From assembly GCA_023145975.1 (NCBI GenBank), contig JAGLCZ010000391.1:1-7374 (forward strand): DNA of 7,374 nt, in the 5' to 3' direction. The DNA is from Candidatus Hydrogenedentota bacterium (lineage in GTDB: Bacteria > Hydrogenedentota > Hydrogenedentia > Hydrogenedentales > CAITNO01). Shown piece after piece: positions 7,252-7,374 of this stretch. The translations under genes and the position numbers were made by a program. Numbering within the stretch: the stretch's first letter is position 1; each line of letters starts with the position of its first letter. The notes beneath the pieces were generated by a model that saw only the letters and a list, made by a program, of their open reading frames with translations, was not told the DNA's origin and made no database searches.

Positions 7252-7265
7252 CACCCAATTGGGTG
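7252..7265. promoter_or_regulatory. 14-bp perfect palindrome, possible operator
   Basis: CACCCAATTGGGTG is identical to its reverse complement over 14 bp. It lies about 98 bp before the start codon of the DUF6361 gene and about 40-50 bp downstream of the predicted transcription start. A dimeric helix-turn-helix repressor acting as a roadblock would be one reading. No regulator gene is present in the window, so a regulator would have to be encoded elsewhere. Confidence 0.4.
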
Positions 7266-7279
7266 TTCTAGCTACTACC

Positions 7280-7293
7280 AAGCCTCAAGGCTT
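7280..7293. repeat. Short hairpin sharing the AGCCTTG heptamer
   Basis: AAGCCT (7280-7285) and AGGCTT (7288-7293) form a 6-bp inverted repeat with a two-base gap. Its right half, CAAGGCT (7286-7292), is the reverse complement of the AGCCTTG core of the 15-bp direct repeat. It sits just downstream of the predicted transcription start of the operon. Confidence 0.35.
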
Positions 7294-7310
7294 TCAGTTA
7301 ATTCAATAAC

Positions 7311-7340
7311 AGTATAAACCCAAGGCTATTTCTATGGCAA
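7311..7340 (-). promoter_or_regulatory. Candidate sigma70 promoter of the three-gene operon
   Basis: On the minus strand TTGCCA (-35, 7335-7340) and TATACT (-10, 7311-7316) each match the consensus at 5 of 6 positions and are separated by 18 bp. Transcription would start near 7304. It is the best promoter-like sequence I find upstream of the first gene, and its -35 box is only 9 bp inside the right copy of the direct repeat. The cassette therefore appears to carry its own promoter just inside its boundary. Confidence 0.55.
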
Positions 7341-7349
7341 GTTAAAAAA

Positions 7350-7364
7350 CAGAAGCCTTGTCAG
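7350..7364 (+). repeat. 15-bp direct repeat, right copy
   Basis: This is an exact copy, in the same orientation, of CAGAAGCCTTGTCAG at 11-25. It lies directly upstream of the operon promoter, whereas the left copy lies beyond the last gene, so the pair encloses the whole transcription unit plus the zinc-ribbon gene. If it marks a site of insertion, the unoccupied locus would read as a single copy between the bases left of 11 and those right of 7364. Confidence 0.8.
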
Positions 7365-7374
7365 TGTATCAATT

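Larger units (their letters stand above)
7155..7310 (-). other. Structured 5' leader of the operon
   Basis: If transcription begins just past the -10 at 7311-7316, the first gene has a leader of about 150 nt with no ORF of note. The leader is dense in short perfect palindromes: AAGCCT/AGGCTT hairpin (7280-7293), CACCCAATTGGGTG (7252-7265), GCCATTATGGC (7233-7243) and CCTGCAGG (7183-7190). It ends with the Shine-Dalgarno AAGGGGG (7161-7167). Such a layout is compatible with operator sites or leader-RNA control. I do not recognise a known riboswitch or attenuator. Confidence 0.45.

Noticed and set aside
1..7374. CRISPR array, tRNA or rRNA
   Set aside because: No regularly spaced repeat units of 24-40 bp, and no cloverleaf or ribosomal RNA signature, could be seen on either strand.

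Overview
This window holds a compact accessory operon that looks like an undescribed, or at least little-described, DNA-targeting defence module. All four credible protein genes lie on the minus strand, so transcription runs from right to left. Base composition is moderate and mixed. Start sites have Shine-Dalgarno-like sequences and the coding is bacterial, but nothing identifies the host to phylum level; I infer only 'bacterium, accessory region'.

Layout in the direction of transcription. (1) 7374-7155: a leader of about 220 bp without a gene. It has a good sigma70-type promoter (TTGCCA-18-TATACT), then a leader rich in short perfect palindromes. (2) 7154-5934: a 406-aa protein that I recognise as the DUF6361 family. 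(3) 5947-4151: a 598-aa protein with two phospholipase-D/HKD-like half-sites, most likely a nuclease. (4) 4154-975: a 1059-aa superfamily 2 (SNF2-like) helicase/translocase with intact motor motifs and a large insertion in its second motor lobe. Genes 2-4 overlap (14 bp, then a 4-bp ATGA), so they are almost certainly co-translated and work together. (5) 869-237: a 210-aa zinc-ribbon protein of unknown function, separated by a 105-bp gap that contains its own promoter-like sequence. It is probably a passenger or neighbour rather than a core part. (6) 236-1: an AT-rich flank without a convincing gene, with an inverted repeat over a very short ORF that may be the worn end of a mobile element.

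A perfect 15-bp direct repeat sits almost exactly at the two ends of the window (11-25 and 7350-7364) and brackets the whole gene set. No integrase or transposase gene is visible, so the repeat may mark the boundary of a cassette (attachment or recombination scar), but this is inference.

Working model: the helicase uses ATP to move on or remodel invading nucleic acid, the PLD-type protein cuts it, and the DUF6361 protein, encoded first, acts as a structural, sensing or targeting subunit. The combination recalls the helicase plus PLD pairing of DISARM (DrmA/DrmC) but lacks DrmB and a methyltransferase and has different protein sizes. Function has not been shown by anything in this window.
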